Source: Marinobacter qingdaonensis
GTDB lineage: Bacteria; Pseudomonadota; Gammaproteobacteria; Pseudomonadales; Oleiphilaceae
NCBI RefSeq assembly: GCF_034555935.1
Contig: NZ_JAYDCJ010000001.1
Span: 496,001 to 560,000 of the forward strand
Reading direction: 5' to 3'
DNA length: 64,000 nt
In this document: positions 20,280 through 29,207 of the stretch, piece by piece
Layout: every line of letters starts with the position of its first letter
Position numbering within the stretch: position 1 is the stretch's first letter
The notes under the pieces: model-generated
The model's input: the letters and a program-made list of their open reading frames with translations, nothing else
What the model was told of the DNA's origin: nothing
Database searches by the model: none
Made by a program: the position numbers and the translations under genes

Positions 20280-21139
20280 CCGGCAGCCTGACCCTGCCCG
20301 CCCCCGCCAAACTGAACCTGTTCCTGCACATTGTTGGTCGCCGCGCCGATGGCTACCACGAGCTGCAGACCCTGTTCCAGTTCCTCGATTACGGCGACGA
20401 CCTGACCTTCACCTTGACCCCCGATCAGCCGGACATCCGCCTGACCGAATCGATGACCGACGTACCCGATGACGACAACCTGGTGATTCGGGCCGCGCGG
20501 GCACTGGCGGCCCGATCCCCGGCGCCCCTGCCCGGGGTTCGGATTGCCATCACCAAGCGCCTGCCCATGGGCGGCGGCCTGGGTGGCGGCAGCTCCAACG
20601 CCGCCACCACCCTGCTGGCCCTGAACCACCTGTGGCAACTTGGCCTGTCGGAGGACGAGCTGGCCGAACTGGGGTTGGGCCTGGGCGCCGATGTGCCGGT
20701 GTTCGTGCGCGGGCACGCCGCGTTCGGCGAAGGCGTGGGCGAGCGCCTGACTCCGGTCGAGCCTGCCGAGGACTGGTTCCTGGTGCTCAAGCCCGCGTGC
20801 AACATCAACACCGGAAAGATTTTTTCCGAGGAAGGGTTGACAAGAAACACCCCGAGAATCACAATAGCGCCCGCTTTTGAGGGAGACGCCTCGAGGTACC
20901 GAAACGACTGTGAGGATGTAGTTCGCAAACTGTATCCTGAGGTTAATCAAAGCCTGGAATGGCTTGCACAATTCGGACCTGCAAGATTAACCGGAACCGG
21001 GGCTTGCATATTTGGACGTTTCCCGACAGAATCCGCAGCCCGGATTATCTGGGAAAGCAAACCCTCCGGCATCACGGGGTTCGTAGCTAAAGGGGTGAAC
21101 CATTCACCTCTACATAAAAAGCTGACTGAGCTGAAATGA
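20276..21139 (+). CDS. ispE: 4-diphosphocytidyl-2-C-methyl-D-erythritol kinase
   Basis: 287 aa GHMP kinase of the MEP isoprenoid pathway. It has [25 protein letters not shown] at the start, the ATP loop [18 protein letters not shown] and the C-terminal [14 protein letters not shown] motif ([12 protein letters not shown]). The start GTG at 20276 overlaps lolB. Base composition changes inside the gene: from about 20815 to its end the DNA is clearly more AT-rich and uses different codons, yet the protein stays a normal IspE. Confidence 0.95.
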   Translation: MTGSLTLPAPAKLNLFLHIVGRRADGYHELQTLFQFLDYGDDLTFTLTPDQPDIRLTESMTDVPDDDNLVIRAARALAARSPAPLPGVRIAITKRLPMGGGLGGGSSNAATTLLALNHLWQLGLSEDELAELGLGLGADVPVFVRGHAAFGEGVGERLTPVEPAEDWFLVLKPACNINTGKIFSEEGLTRNTPRITIAPAFEGDASRYRNDCEDVVRKLYPEVNQSLEWLAQFGPARLTGTGACIFGRFPTESAARIIWESKPSGITGFVAKGVNHSPLHKKLTELK

Positions 21140-21158
21140 TGCCAAAGAAGCACGATAC

Positions 21159-21233
21159 TGGGGTGTCGCCAAGTGGTAAGGCAACGGGTTTTGATCCCGT
21201 CATGCGCAGGTTCGAATCCTGCCACCCCAGCCA
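21159..21233 (+). tRNA. tRNA-Gln (TTG anticodon)
   Basis: 75-nt cloverleaf with acceptor TGGGGTG/CACCCCA, anticodon loop TTTTGAT giving TTG, T-arm CAGGTTCGAATCCTG and encoded CCA. It lies between ispE and prs, a conserved gammaproteobacterial position. Confidence 0.95.
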
Positions 21234-21285
21234 CCTTTCTCCCGTTTCTTCAGACTCAAACGCCGATATTGAGAAGGATGCCGTC

Positions 21286-22236
21286 GTGTCCAAACTGATG
21301 ATTTTTGCTGGCAACGCCAATCCCGACCTTGCCAAAGCCATCGCCCAGAAACTCCACATCCCGATGGGACAGGCCACCGTTGGCCGTTTCAGCGACGGCG
21401 AGACGACCGTTGAGATCAACGAGAACGTCCGCGGGCACGATGTGTTCATCATCCAGCCGACCTGCTACCCGACCAACGATAACCTGATGGAACTGATCGT
21501 GATGGCCGATGCGCTGCGCCGCGCGTCCGCAACACGAGTAACCGCCGTTATCCCCTATTACGGGTACGCACGCCAGGATCGCCGGGTGCGCTCAACCCGG
21601 GTCGCCATCAGCGCCAAGGTCGTGGCTGACATGATTTCCAGCATCGGCGTGGACCGCGTGCTGACCGTTGACCTGCACGCCGACCAGATTCAGGGCTTCT
21701 TCGACATCCCGGTGGACAACATCTACGCCACCCCGGTGATGCTGGAAGACATTGAGAAGCAGCGCTTCGAGAACTTTATTGTGGTGTCGCCCGACGTGGG
21801 TGGCGTGGTACGAGCCCGCGCCGTCGCCAAGAAACTGGACGACGCCGACCTGGCCATCATCGACAAGCGTCGCCCGAAGGCGAACGTGTCCCAGGTCATG
21901 CACATCATCGGTGACGTCAAAGACAAGACCTGCATCCTGGTCGACGACATCATCGACACCGCCGGCACCCTGTGCAAGGCCGCCAATGCCCTGAAAGAGC
22001 ATGGCGCCGCCCGCGTGGTTGCCTACATCACCCACCCGGTTCTGTCCGGCCCGGCCATTGATAACATCAACGCGTCGGACCTTGACGAGCTTGTGGTGTG
22101 CGACACCATTCCGCTGGGTGACAAAGCGAAAAATTGTGATAGAATCCGCGTCCTCAGTATGGCCGGCCTGATGGCCGAATCGATTCGCCGCGTCAGCAAC
22201 GAGGAATCGATCAGCGCCATGTTCGAGAATGCCTAA
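21286..22236 (+). CDS. prs: Ribose-phosphate pyrophosphokinase (PRPP synthase)
   Basis: About 316 aa from GTG 21286 ([19 protein letters not shown]), with GAGAAGGA 5-9 bases upstream. An upstream ATG-initiated reading would run through tRNA-Gln and is rejected. Family blocks are [44 protein letters not shown] and the PRPP loop [14 protein letters not shown]. It makes PRPP from ribose 5-phosphate and ATP. Confidence 0.96.
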   Translation: MSKLMIFAGNANPDLAKAIAQKLHIPMGQATVGRFSDGETTVEINENVRGHDVFIIQPTCYPTNDNLMELIVMADALRRASATRVTAVIPYYGYARQDRRVRSTRVAISAKVVADMISSIGVDRVLTVDLHADQIQGFFDIPVDNIYATPVMLEDIEKQRFENFIVVSPDVGGVVRARAVAKKLDDADLAIIDKRRPKANVSQVMHIIGDVKDKTCILVDDIIDTAGTLCKAANALKEHGAARVVAYITHPVLSGPAIDNINASDLDELVVCDTIPLGDKAKNCDRIRVLSMAGLMAESIRRVSNEESISAMFENA

Positions 22237-22282
22237 GCGGATTTAACGCCATTTCCAACAGGCAAAACAAGCAGTTACCGGG

Positions 22283-22313
22283 TCGGGAGCCTAATCAGGC
22301 TCCCGACTCTTTT
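22283..22313 (+). terminator. Rho-independent terminator after prs
   Basis: TCGGGAGCCT and AGGCTCCCGA form a 10-bp stem with loop AATC, followed by CTCTTTT. Confidence 0.85.
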
Positions 22314-22405
22314 AGTCAGTCGGAAAAAAATTCCGGCTTTTCAGAAACATCACCTGATGCAGCGCCTGGTCGCGGGCCCTTCAGGTGACGAGCGAGGTTA
22401 ATACC

Positions 22406-23053
22406 ATGTCTCAGGATTTTGTAATTGAAGCATTTCCTCGTGACGATCAGGGGAGAGGTGCGAGCCGCCGCCTGCGTCGCGAGGAGCGGAAGATTCCTGC
22501 CATCATCTACGGTGGCAACAAGGAAGCTACTCCGATCGCCATCTGGCACAACGAGCTGAAAAAGGCTCTGGAAAACGAAGCTTTCTTCTCCCACATCCTG
22601 ACCGTTGAGCTGGGCGGCAAGAAAGAAAGCGTGATCCTGAAGGATCTGCAGCGTCACCCGTACAAGCCCATCCTGACCCACGCCGACTTCTTGCGTGTGG
22701 ACAAGGACCACGAGATCCACGTGAACGTACCGCTGCACTTCATCAACGAAGAATCTGCACCGGCTATCAAACTGCACGGCGGTGTGGCTAACCACCAGGT
22801 CAACGAAGTGGAAGTCATCTGTCTGCCGCAGAACCTGCCTGAGTTCATCGAAGTCGACATGACTCCGGTTGAAATGGACCAGGTGGTTCACCTGAGCGAC
22901 CTGAAACTGCCGGAAGGCGTTCGCGTTGCTGCCCTGCAGCAGGGTGAAGACCACGACCTGCCGGTTGTCGCCATTCACAAGCCGCGCGGCGCCAAGGTCG
23001 ACGACGCGGAAGAAGGTGAAGAAGGCGAAGAAAACGGCGAAGAGAAGGAGTAA
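22406..23053 (+). CDS. rplY: 50S ribosomal protein L25 (Ctc form)
   Basis: About 215 aa from ATG 22406 (MSQDFVIEAFPRDDQGRGAS). The N-terminal 5S rRNA-binding L25 domain (RRLRREERKIPAIIYGG) is followed by the TL5/Ctc-type C-terminal domain (LPQNLPEFIEVDMTPVEM). An acidic tail (EEGEEGEENGEEKE) ends the protein. It is 21 bp ahead of pth, the usual pair. Confidence 0.95.
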   Translation: MSQDFVIEAFPRDDQGRGASRRLRREERKIPAIIYGGNKEATPIAIWHNELKKALENEAFFSHILTVELGGKKESVILKDLQRHPYKPILTHADFLRVDKDHEIHVNVPLHFINEESAPAIKLHGGVANHQVNEVEVICLPQNLPEFIEVDMTPVEMDQVVHLSDLKLPEGVRVAALQQGEDHDLPVVAIHKPRGAKVDDAEEGEEGEENGEEKE

Positions 23054-23074
23054 ACACTCCGGGGGCAACGGCGA

Positions 23075-23665
23075 ATGGCACAGGATATTGTCATGGTGGT
23101 CGGTCTGGGCAACCCAGGCTCTGACTACGAGAATACCCGCCACAACGCCGGCGCCCTGTTCGTCGAAGCGCTGGCCCGCCATGCGGGCCAGACGCTCCGT
23201 CCCGAGAAGAAGTACCACGGGCTGTACGCCCGCATTCACTGGCAGGGCCTGGACCTGCACCTACTGAACCCTTCCACGTTCATGAACCGCAGTGGTCTGG
23301 CCATCAAGGCCCTGGCGGATTTCTTCAAGATCGCTCCCGAACAGATTCTGGTTGCCCACGACGAGCTCGACCTGCCCCCGGGCACGGCCAAGCTGAAGAA
23401 AGGCGGCGGCCACGGCGGCCACAACGGCCTGCGCGACACCATCGTCCATCTCGGCACCAAGGATTTTCAGCGCTTGCGCCTCGGCATCGGCCATCCGGGC
23501 GACAGCCGCAAGGTCACCGGCTTCGTGCTCGGCCGACTGGGTAAGCAGGAAACCGAAGAGCTCAACGCCGTGTTCGACGAGGTGATGCGGGTACTGCCAG
23601 ACGCAGCGGGCGGCAAGCTCGCGGCGGCGATGAACCGCCTGCACAGCTTCAAGCCCACGCCCTGA
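23075..23665 (+). CDS. pth: Peptidyl-tRNA hydrolase
   Basis: 196 aa. It cleaves peptidyl-tRNA that drops off ribosomes. Hallmarks are [19 protein letters not shown] (catalytic His), [21 protein letters not shown] and [15 protein letters not shown] 23075 follows rplY closely. Confidence 0.96.
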   Translation: MAQDIVMVVGLGNPGSDYENTRHNAGALFVEALARHAGQTLRPEKKYHGLYARIHWQGLDLHLLNPSTFMNRSGLAIKALADFFKIAPEQILVAHDELDLPPGTAKLKKGGGHGGHNGLRDTIVHLGTKDFQRLRLGIGHPGDSRKVTGFVLGRLGKQETEELNAVFDEVMRVLPDAAGGKLAAAMNRLHSFKPTP

Positions 23666-23748
23666 GCGGGCATTTCCCCTTACTCGCACGGACCGCCAGA
23701 CACCGGTATAATCCGGCCACATTTTTTCAGTACCAGCAGAGGCATTCC

Positions 23749-24840
23749 ATGGGATTTAACTGCGGCATCGTCGGCCTTCCCAACGTCGGCAAATCCACCC
23801 TGTTTAACGCACTGACCAAATCCGGCATCGGCGCGGAAAACTTCCCGTTCTGCACCATCGAGCCGAACGCGGGCGTGGTGGCCATGCCGGACCCTCGCCT
23901 GACCAAGCTGGCCGAAATCGTCAAACCGGAGCGGGTGCTGCCCACCACCATGGAATTCGTGGACATCGCCGGTCTGGTGGCCGGCGCGTCCAAGGGCGAA
24001 GGCCTGGGCAACCAGTTCCTGGCCAACATCCGCCAGACCGACGCCATCGCCCACGTGGTGCGCTGCTTTGAAGACGGCAACGTGATCCACGTCGCCAACA
24101 AGGTCGACCCGGCCTCCGACATCGACGTGATCAATACCGAACTGGCCCTGGCCGACCTGGACACCGTGGAGAAAGCCATCAAGCGCGTGCAGCGCGTGGC
24201 CAAGAGCGGCGACAAGGAAGCCAAGGCCCAGCTCGAGATGTTCGAGAAACTGCTGCCAGTGCTGAACGAAGGCAAGCCGGTGCGCAGCATGAACCTGGAC
24301 AAGGACCAGATGGCCCTGATCCGCGAGCTGTGCCTGCTGACCGTGAAGCCGACCATGTACATCGCCAACGTCAACGAGGACGGCTTCGAGAACAACCCGC
24401 ACCTGGACACGGTGAGGGAAATCGCCGCCTCCGAGAACGCGGTGGTGGTGCCCATCTGCAACAAGCTGGAAGCCGAGATTTCCGAACTGGAAGACGAAGA
24501 GAAATCCATGTTCCTCGACGAGATGGGCATGGAAGAGCCCGGCCTGGACCGGGTCATCCGCGCCGGCTACGGCCTGCTCGGCCTGCAGACCTACTTCACC
24601 GCCGGCCCGAAGGAAGTGCGGGCCTGGACCGTGCGCATCGGCGCCACCGCGCCCCAGGCGGCGGGTGTGATCCACACCGACTTCGAGCGCGGCTTCATCC
24701 GTGCCGAGATCGTCAGCTACGATGACTACGTGCAATACAACGGCGAAGCCGGCGCCAAGGATGCCGGCAAATGGCGCCTGGAAGGCAAGGACTACATCGT
24801 CCAGGACGGCGACGTCATCCACTTCCGCTTCAACGTGTAA
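23749..24840 (+). CDS. ychF: Redox-regulated ATPase YchF (Obg family)
   Basis: 363 aa. G1 loop [17 protein letters not shown], switch region [21 protein letters not shown]3 [21 protein letters not shown], and the atypical G4 NVNEDG that gives ATP preference. A C-terminal TGS domain follows ([29 protein letters not shown]). It binds ribosomes and is tied to stress responses. It is the last host gene before the prophage. Confidence 0.95.
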   Translation: MGFNCGIVGLPNVGKSTLFNALTKSGIGAENFPFCTIEPNAGVVAMPDPRLTKLAEIVKPERVLPTTMEFVDIAGLVAGASKGEGLGNQFLANIRQTDAIAHVVRCFEDGNVIHVANKVDPASDIDVINTELALADLDTVEKAIKRVQRVAKSGDKEAKAQLEMFEKLLPVLNEGKPVRSMNLDKDQMALIRELCLLTVKPTMYIANVNEDGFENNPHLDTVREIAASENAVVVPICNKLEAEISELEDEEKSMFLDEMGMEEPGLDRVIRAGYGLLGLQTYFTAGPKEVRAWTVRIGATAPQAAGVIHTDFERGFIRAEIVSYDDYVQYNGEAGAKDAGKWRLEGKDYIVQDGDVIHFRFNV

Positions 24841-24868
24841 GTTTTCCGGAAAAATTGGCCTCCAAGCC

Positions 24869-24897
24869 TTGACAGGCTGAGCCCAAATACTGAAAAT
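24869..24897 (+). promoter_or_regulatory. Promoter of the left tRNA-Met
   Basis: TTGACA at 24869-24874, 17-bp spacer, then GAAAAT (4/6 to consensus) at 24892-24897, with a GC-rich stretch (CGCGCCTCG) just after, as in stringently controlled tRNA promoters. It is host DNA, so the left tRNA copy keeps the native promoter. Confidence 0.6.
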
Positions 24898-24926
24898 ACG
24901 CGCCTCGTTTGGGGCGAAGCCCGGAA

Positions 24927-25009
24927 CGAAATGGCAAGGTAGCTCAGTTGGTTAGAGCACAGCACTCATAATGCTGGGGTCGGCGGTTCGACTCCGCCCC
25001 TTGCTACCA
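24927..25009. repeat. attL: 83-bp direct repeat (left copy)
   Basis: Identical to 63387-63469 from CGAAATGGCAAGG through the tRNA CCA end; the flanks differ on both sides. The crossover lies somewhere inside. The phage therefore brought a complete tRNA sequence rather than only the 3' end. A further TTGCTACCA (the tRNA 3' end) recurs at 25050-25058 inside phage DNA. Confidence 0.9.
24933..25009 (+). tRNA. tRNA-Met (CAT), left copy
   Basis: 77-nt cloverleaf: acceptor GGCAAGG/CCTTGCT (G1-U72 wobble), D-arm GCTCAGTTGGTTAGAGC, anticodon loop CTCATAA giving CAT, T-arm GGCGGTTCGACTCCGCC, discriminator A and encoded CCA. It resembles elongator tRNA-Met (metT type) rather than initiator or tRNA-Ile2. 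It keeps a host promoter upstream. Confidence 0.93.
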
Positions 25010-25071
25010 TCTTTTCCGATCTTTGATCTCCAAAGCTGATAGCGTTGTTTTGCTACCAAGATCAAAGATTT

Positions 25072-25107
25072 AAAAAGACCCTCGCAGCAATGCCTGGGTC
25101 TTTTTTT
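25072..25107 (+). terminator. Rho-independent terminator just inside the prophage left end
   Basis: AAAAAGACCC at 25072-25081 pairs with GGGTCTTTTT at 25096-25105 and is followed by more T. It would end transcription from the left tRNA-Met and replaces the host terminator now at 63481. A second inverted repeat, CTTTGATC/GATCAAAG, lies just upstream. Confidence 0.85.
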
Positions 25108-25158
25108 ATGCCTGCCGAACAATCATTTTGTTGAGACCAAAAAGCTTCAGATTCCCCC

Positions 25159-25178
25159 GGGGGTCCCTATGGGGTCCG
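25159..25178. repeat. Candidate integrase arm site, left
   Basis: GGGGGTCCCTATGGGGTCCG is repeated exactly at 63142-63161 near the other end. It contains two direct GGGGTCC boxes. Shared short direct repeats close to both attachment sites are typical arm-type sites for a tyrosine integrase. A shared GATTACAAA (25249-25257 and 63292-63300) may belong to the same set. Confidence 0.6.
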
Positions 25179-25313
25179 AAAATCTCGATTTCGGCTCTAA
25201 CTTATTATTTTGTGTGCAATAAAGATGGGTTGTGCGCAAAGATCTTTTGATTACAAAAAGCAGTGCGGAGTTTCGAGGTACATTTATTTTCTCGATAATT
25301 AGTGTGCCATTAA

Positions 25314-25341
25314 TTGACTGCATCACTATATGTGGTACACT
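25314..25341 (+). promoter_or_regulatory. Strong promoter at the prophage left end
   Basis: TTGACT at 25314-25319, 16-bp spacer, TACACT at 25336-25341, with a TGG extended -10 (TGnTAnnnT), the same form as other promoters in this phage. No good ORF follows; a terminator stands about 80 bp downstream. Confidence 0.65.
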
Positions 25342-25347
25342 GGAGGT

Positions 25348-25450
25348 ATAGAGTCGGAAAGCATCCCACAATGTTTATTTCCTATCTATGTCGTGCTGTT
25401 TTTCTCCTTGAGTAAGCTTAGCCCCCGGTCTTCGGGGGTTTTCTTTTTTT
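25348..25450 (+). ncRNA. Candidate small RNA between promoter and terminator
   Basis: Predicted start about 7 bases after the TACACT box. The end is the terminator CCCCCG-GTCTT-CGGGGG (25422-25438) followed by TTTTCTTTTTTT. The roughly 100-nt transcript holds only a 14-codon reading frame (ATG 25371) without a ribosome site, so an RNA product is more likely. Its 3' end is antisense to the C-terminal codons of the 25418-25579 gene, so it could also act there. Existence is inferred from signals only. Confidence 0.5.
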
Positions 25451-25579
25451 GGGCTCAACAATTCTTTGCGGCGCTTTGTCTTTCGATTTCAGGAGCTGCT
25501 CGAGCTTAGGATCAAACTTGATGCCCGACTTCTTCAGTGCGTCGTAGTCTTTCTTTAGTGAATCGAGGATGTCGCTCAT
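25418..25579 (-). CDS. Small charged phage protein, unknown
   Basis: 53 aa from ATG 25579 (MSDILDSLKKDYDALKKSG), preceded by a GGGCAGGGC ribosome-like stretch. It is lysine-rich with a basic end (PKKRKPPKTGG). The last codons coincide with the hairpin and A-run that make a plus-strand terminator, so the ending is shaped by two functions. It is divergent from the 25632 gene. No family recognised. Confidence 0.5.
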   Translation of the reverse strand: MSDILDSLKKDYDALKKSGIKFDPKLEQLLKSKDKAPQRIVEPKKRKPPKTGG

Positions 25580-25631
25580 GCCCTGCCCTTCGTTTAATCT
25601 GTCTTCTATATAATAGTGCACAGAGGTAATC

Positions 25632-25862
25632 ATGACGCACACACAAAGACTGTCGATCAGCTGGAGCAATCGCCACCAGACTCTGTTTAACTCTGCGCTG
25701 CTGGATGCCCTGGACTCCGGACGCCTGGTCATCACTCCTGACGGCGGCTTCGAGCTCAGCCCGGTTTTTTTTGATCACGCAAGCGCCAAGGATTTTCTCG
25801 ATAAGATTCCCGAAGACGATCTTAAGGAGATGATCCAGGTGTGGGTAGACAAGAGAAAGTGA
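25632..25862 (+). CDS. Small phage protein, unknown
   Basis: 76 aa (MTHTQRLSISWSNRHQTLFN), acidic C-terminal half (FLDKIPEDDLKEMIQVWVDK). A CAGAGG ribosome site precedes ATG 25632, and a TATAAT box lies at about 25608-25613. It ends 9 bp before the phosphoesterase gene, so the two form an operon. No family recognised; no membrane segment. Confidence 0.6.
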   Translation: MTHTQRLSISWSNRHQTLFNSALLDALDSGRLVITPDGGFELSPVFFDHASAKDFLDKIPEDDLKEMIQVWVDKRK

Positions 25863-25871
25863 GCCGCTTTC

Positions 25872-26504
25872 ATGCGAATCGTCTGCATTTCTGACACCCA
25901 CAGCTTGCACGATCAGATTGAAGGAATCCCTCATGGCGATGTGCTGATCCACGCCGGCGATCTCACCGGGAGCGGTCGGATCCCGGCCGGCTTTGAAGCC
26001 GTCGAGTGGCTCAGTCAGCTGCCCCACCGCCACAAGATTCTGATCGCTGGAAACCATGATTTTTGCTTTGAAGACTACAGCGCCTGGATGCGGGAGCACT
26101 GCGAGCGCTGCGAAGTCATCTACCTCGAAGACGAAAGCACCGTCATTGATGGAGTGAAGTTCCATGGCAGCCCCTGGACTCCCAGGTTTCGGGATATGGC
26201 GTACAACGCCGACCCGGCACTGGCGGCTGAAAAGATGAGGCTGGTACCGGCGGACACCGATGTCCTGATCACTCACGGCCCACCCCGGGGGGTCATGGAC
26301 TACGTGCCGGAAGATGACCTGCATGTCGGCTGTCTGTCCGTCGAGGCCCGCATTCCCTTTCTGAAGTCCCTGAAAGCCCACGTCTTCGGCCATATCCATG
26401 AGGGCTACGGAATCCTGGAGAAAGGCGGAGTCGTTTACGTGAATGCGAGCACGTGCACAGAGAGGTACAAGCCGACAAACCCGCCGATCGTCATCGATAT
26501 CTGA
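25872..26504 (+). CDS. Calcineurin-like metallophosphoesterase
   Basis: 210 aa with all five metal-binding blocks in order: SDTHS (about 7-11), HAGDLTGSG, GNHDF, THGPPRG and GHIHEGYG. It would hydrolyse a phosphoester using two metal ions; the subgroup (MPPED/UPF0046-like) includes nucleases and nucleotide phosphodiesterases. Soluble, no signal peptide. Such genes in phages may process DNA ends or host signalling nucleotides, but the substrate here is unknown. Confidence 0.85.
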   Translation: MRIVCISDTHSLHDQIEGIPHGDVLIHAGDLTGSGRIPAGFEAVEWLSQLPHRHKILIAGNHDFCFEDYSAWMREHCERCEVIYLEDESTVIDGVKFHGSPWTPRFRDMAYNADPALAAEKMRLVPADTDVLITHGPPRGVMDYVPEDDLHVGCLSVEARIPFLKSLKAHVFGHIHEGYGILEKGGVVYVNASTCTERYKPTNPPIVIDI

Positions 26505-26624
26505 TGATCAGCAAACCGCTCTCTCACGCTCCCGATGTGCGGTTTACTGCACTGAAAGGCCTTTCAGGAAAATGAGAGCCGTGTTTTGAGGGGAAAGTGC
26601 GCCGTCCGTGGCGCGTGCCCGGGC

Positions 26625-29027
26625 TTAGGCGGATGCCCGGAGTTCCTCGAAGCGGATCAGTGAAGCTTGAATCAGCTCTGCCTCTTCGTCTTTAGAGACC
26701 GGATCCAGGGCGGCCACCACCGGCTCCGACAGGGAGTTCAAACTCACCATCATCGGCGCGTACTTGTCGACGATCTCAGTAACGTTCACCAGCTCTTTGT
26801 TTAGCTTCTTGTACAGCGCAGTCACACCGTACTGAGTCTGCTTGTCCACCTGGCCCTGAGCTTCCATGTCGTAGCCGAGGGTGCGGATGCACTCTTTCAC
26901 GATCTGGGTCTTGTACTTCTTACCGAAGTCCACAGAGCTGAAGACCAGCTTCACCAGCGCCATGGCGCGGACCGCGTGCCCGGATTCCAGTTCGATCGGG
27001 TTGGCCAGAGCTTCGAAGGCAGCCTCGGCTGAAGCCTTGGTGATCACTGACTGGAACGGCTTTTTGAAGTCAAAACCGGCCTGTGCCAGGAACTGAGCGG
27101 CGGCGTAGGCAGCAATGCTGGAGCGGGTCGGCACGCGACCGTCGGCTGCGTCGATGCGGGCTGCACTCAGCTGCTTTCTTTTGAGCACAATCAAATCGGC
27201 GTTCAGGCCGAACACTTCAGTGTAGGTCTGCTCGCACAGCTCTTTGAGCTCAAGAACATTCAGCGCGTCGATCGTACGGGCAGCGACTTCCTGCTTGAAG
27301 GTCTTCGTCTCACCGCCCATGTCGATCTCAGTGACCTTGCCGGCACGGCGCATGCGAGAAGCTTCAAACGCGGTCTCTTCCTGGATTTCGGCGTTCTTCT
27401 TACGACCGGCGGCTTTCGCTGCGGTACCGTCCTTTCTCTTTTTGACATCAACATCAGCGCGAGTAACGGTGAAGCCCATCTGCTCGGCGGCGATGATCAC
27501 GGTCTGCTTGAAGCTCTCGAACTGCGTGTTGCGGGAGGCCGCGTGCCGAGCTAAGAAGCGGGCGCCTTTGTGCTCAAAGAGCTTTTGGGTTTCGGCGCCA
27601 GGGTTTGATGCAGTCTTGATCAGGTCCGAATAGATAATTTCATCTGCTTTAATCAGACGCTTTGAGGCCTGGCCGCGACGGAAGCCGATGAAGGCAGTGC
27701 GGGCAGCGCGGAAGCGACGGACGGACTGAAGAATGCTTGTGGCGTTCAGGGTCTGACCCGCGAGCACGTAGACGCGATCGTAGTCTTCGAGCTCGATAGA
27801 AGCACCGGAGTTGATGACCGGGCTGATCACAGCGGCGTCAGCGGCTTCAAGGATCTCGTTGATGTCTTCGACGGTCTTGCCCTTACGCTCCAGATAGTCG
27901 GCGGTCAGCTCAGTGACAGCGCGGTTGCTGGTGCGCAAGGCATTGGCGATCTCAGAGAAGCCTTCGGCGCGGTAGTCACAGAAGACGGCGACTTTCTTAC
28001 CGGCATTCAGGTCTTCTTTAGCAAGAGCCAGAACTTCGCTCTCTTTGCTGATCTTGATCTCTACGTCCGTGCTGCTCTGGGCTGTCAGGACACGCGGGAA
28101 GGCACCAGTCATCGAGTACAGCTGGGACAGCGTCTGATCCGTGATCATGGCGTCAGCGACGACGACCCGGTCGGCCTGCTTCATCATCTTTTCCAGCGCA
28201 TTCATAGCGGCGGCGCGGTCGTAGAAGCTGCTACCCAAGGTGCCAGTGGCCATGTGATCGAAGAGATCCTGGACTTCGTCGATGATCAGAACGCGGCAGT
28301 TTTTGCGGTCTTCGGCGTGCTTGTGCTGAGCGACCGTGTTGATGACGCCGATCAGACCCTGAGGGGCTTCGGCGGAGCTGTTCTTGTAGTGATCTTCATG
28401 ATCGCTGCTGAAGAAGTTGGATGCGATAGAGCGCTTGCCAGTCACCATTACCGGGAACATGCGGCGGGCCCGGGCTTCGGTGTAGATGTCACGCAGCGCT
28501 GTGGTCTTGTAGGTAGCCATGCCGCCGTTCAGGACAATCAATTTATCGCTATTATCAAAGACACTGTTTTTAATGGTACGGTAATCTTCAACAGATTCAC
28601 CATCGATCATCGGCAAGTGGAAAGAGCGTACGCGACCTTCGGTAATCATGATCGCTTCTTTCACTTTCAGGAACGCGGCCCGGGGGACTTCGCTTTCAAG
28701 CGCGTCGAAGTCGTCGCGGAAGAAGCTGACCTTCCACTCTTTGCTGATAGCGTACGCCAGATTCTTAGCAGCTCGGTCGTGCTCATAGACTGTGCGGGCG
28801 GCGTTCACGAGCAGCTTGGCTCCGCCGATGCGGTCTACTTTTCGGAAGTCTGTCTGTACGCCGTCGGATGTGATTGCGGTCTGACTGAAGCGACAAGCCA
28901 GGTCGAGCACCTCAAAGTCGGTCTCGATGCGGTCAGACTGTAGCGTGAAGTCGATCTTCTCGCCGGCCAGGTTGGCGTCGTGCTTAGCGGCGTCGACTTC
29001 GGATCGGTAATTTCGGGTGATAATCAT
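26625..29027 (-). CDS. Large SF2-type helicase, candidate phage replication (origin-binding-like) protein
   Basis: About 800 aa from ATG 29027 (MIITRNYRSEVDAAKHDA), which has GGAG 9 bases upstream; ATG 29042 lacks one. Helicase motifs are an atypical Walker A LIVLNGGMATYKTTAL (about 165-180), Walker B VLIIDEVQDLFDH, and motif VI ILQSVRRFRAARTAFIGF. The arrangement recalls the Herpes_ori_bp group (origin-binding helicases also found in phages and plasmids), but this is from memory. The C-terminal 300 aa are lysine-rich and of unknown function. It is the only replication-type enzyme in the phage, transcribed away from the structural operon, with a GAGTTACTC-type site in its leader. Confidence 0.7.
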   Translation of the reverse strand: MIITRNYRSEVDAAKHDANLAGEKIDFTLQSDRIETDFEVLDLACRFSQTAITSDGVQTDFRKVDRIGGAKLLVNAARTVYEHDRAAKNLAYAISKEWKVSFFRDDFDALESEVPRAAFLKVKEAIMITEGRVRSFHLPMIDGESVEDYRTIKNSVFDNSDKLIVLNGGMATYKTTALRDIYTEARARRMFPVMVTGKRSIASNFFSSDHEDHYKNSSAEAPQGLIGVINTVAQHKHAEDRKNCRVLIIDEVQDLFDHMATGTLGSSFYDRAAAMNALEKMMKQADRVVVADAMITDQTLSQLYSMTGAFPRVLTAQSSTDVEIKISKESEVLALAKEDLNAGKKVAVFCDYRAEGFSEIANALRTSNRAVTELTADYLERKGKTVEDINEILEAADAAVISPVINSGASIELEDYDRVYVLAGQTLNATSILQSVRRFRAARTAFIGFRRGQASKRLIKADEIIYSDLIKTASNPGAETQKLFEHKGARFLARHAASRNTQFESFKQTVIIAAEQMGFTVTRADVDVKKRKDGTAAKAAGRKKNAEIQEETAFEASRMRRAGKVTEIDMGGETKTFKQEVAARTIDALNVLELKELCEQTYTEVFGLNADLIVLKRKQLSAARIDAADGRVPTRSSIAAYAAAQFLAQAGFDFKKPFQSVITKASAEAAFEALANPIELESGHAVRAMALVKLVFSSVDFGKKYKTQIVKECIRTLGYDMEAQGQVDKQTQYGVTALYKKLNKELVNVTEIVDKYAPMMVSLNSLSEPVVAALDPVSKDEEAELIQASLIRFEELRASA

Positions 29028-29044
29028 GTGCTTATTCTCCATTT

Positions 29045-29056
29045 AGAGTAACTTTC
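29045..29056. promoter_or_regulatory. GAGTTAC-type operator in the helicase leader
   Basis: AGAGTAACTTTC (inverse GAAAGTTACTCT) lies between the predicted start of transcription and the ribosome site of the helicase gene. It matches the palindromes at 29337, 29416, 44343 and 58947-59025. Confidence 0.55.
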
Positions 29057-29072
29057 TTCATCCCACACACTT

Positions 29073-29105
29073 ACTGTATCATAAATTAGTGCATTTACAT
29101 GCTAC
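29073..29105 (-). promoter_or_regulatory. Helicase promoter with GTAGCAT motif
   Basis: On the minus strand an extended -10, TGATACAGT (29073-29081), stands downstream of GTAGCATGTAAA (29094-29105), the motif that precedes many structural genes. A second TATAAT lies further upstream near 29135. Confidence 0.5.
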
Positions 29106-29207
29106 TAGAACCTCTTTTATTATACGCTTTTCACATAAGCACGTAATCTTTGATCGATTTCAGCTATTAAGACTCGCCGATCTCCCCTTCCCCCAGCGCC
29201 CCACACC

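Noticed and set aside
25147..25371. 74-codon minus-strand frame in the left attachment region
   Set aside because: Covers the arm sites and the promoter at 25314, has no ribosome site and no protein-like pattern.
25371..25415. 14-codon frame within the candidate sRNA
   Set aside because: No ribosome binding site; kept only as a remark on the RNA.
28254..28943. 229-codon plus-strand frame inside the helicase gene
   Set aside because: Antisense shadow; the opposite frame shows helicase motifs.
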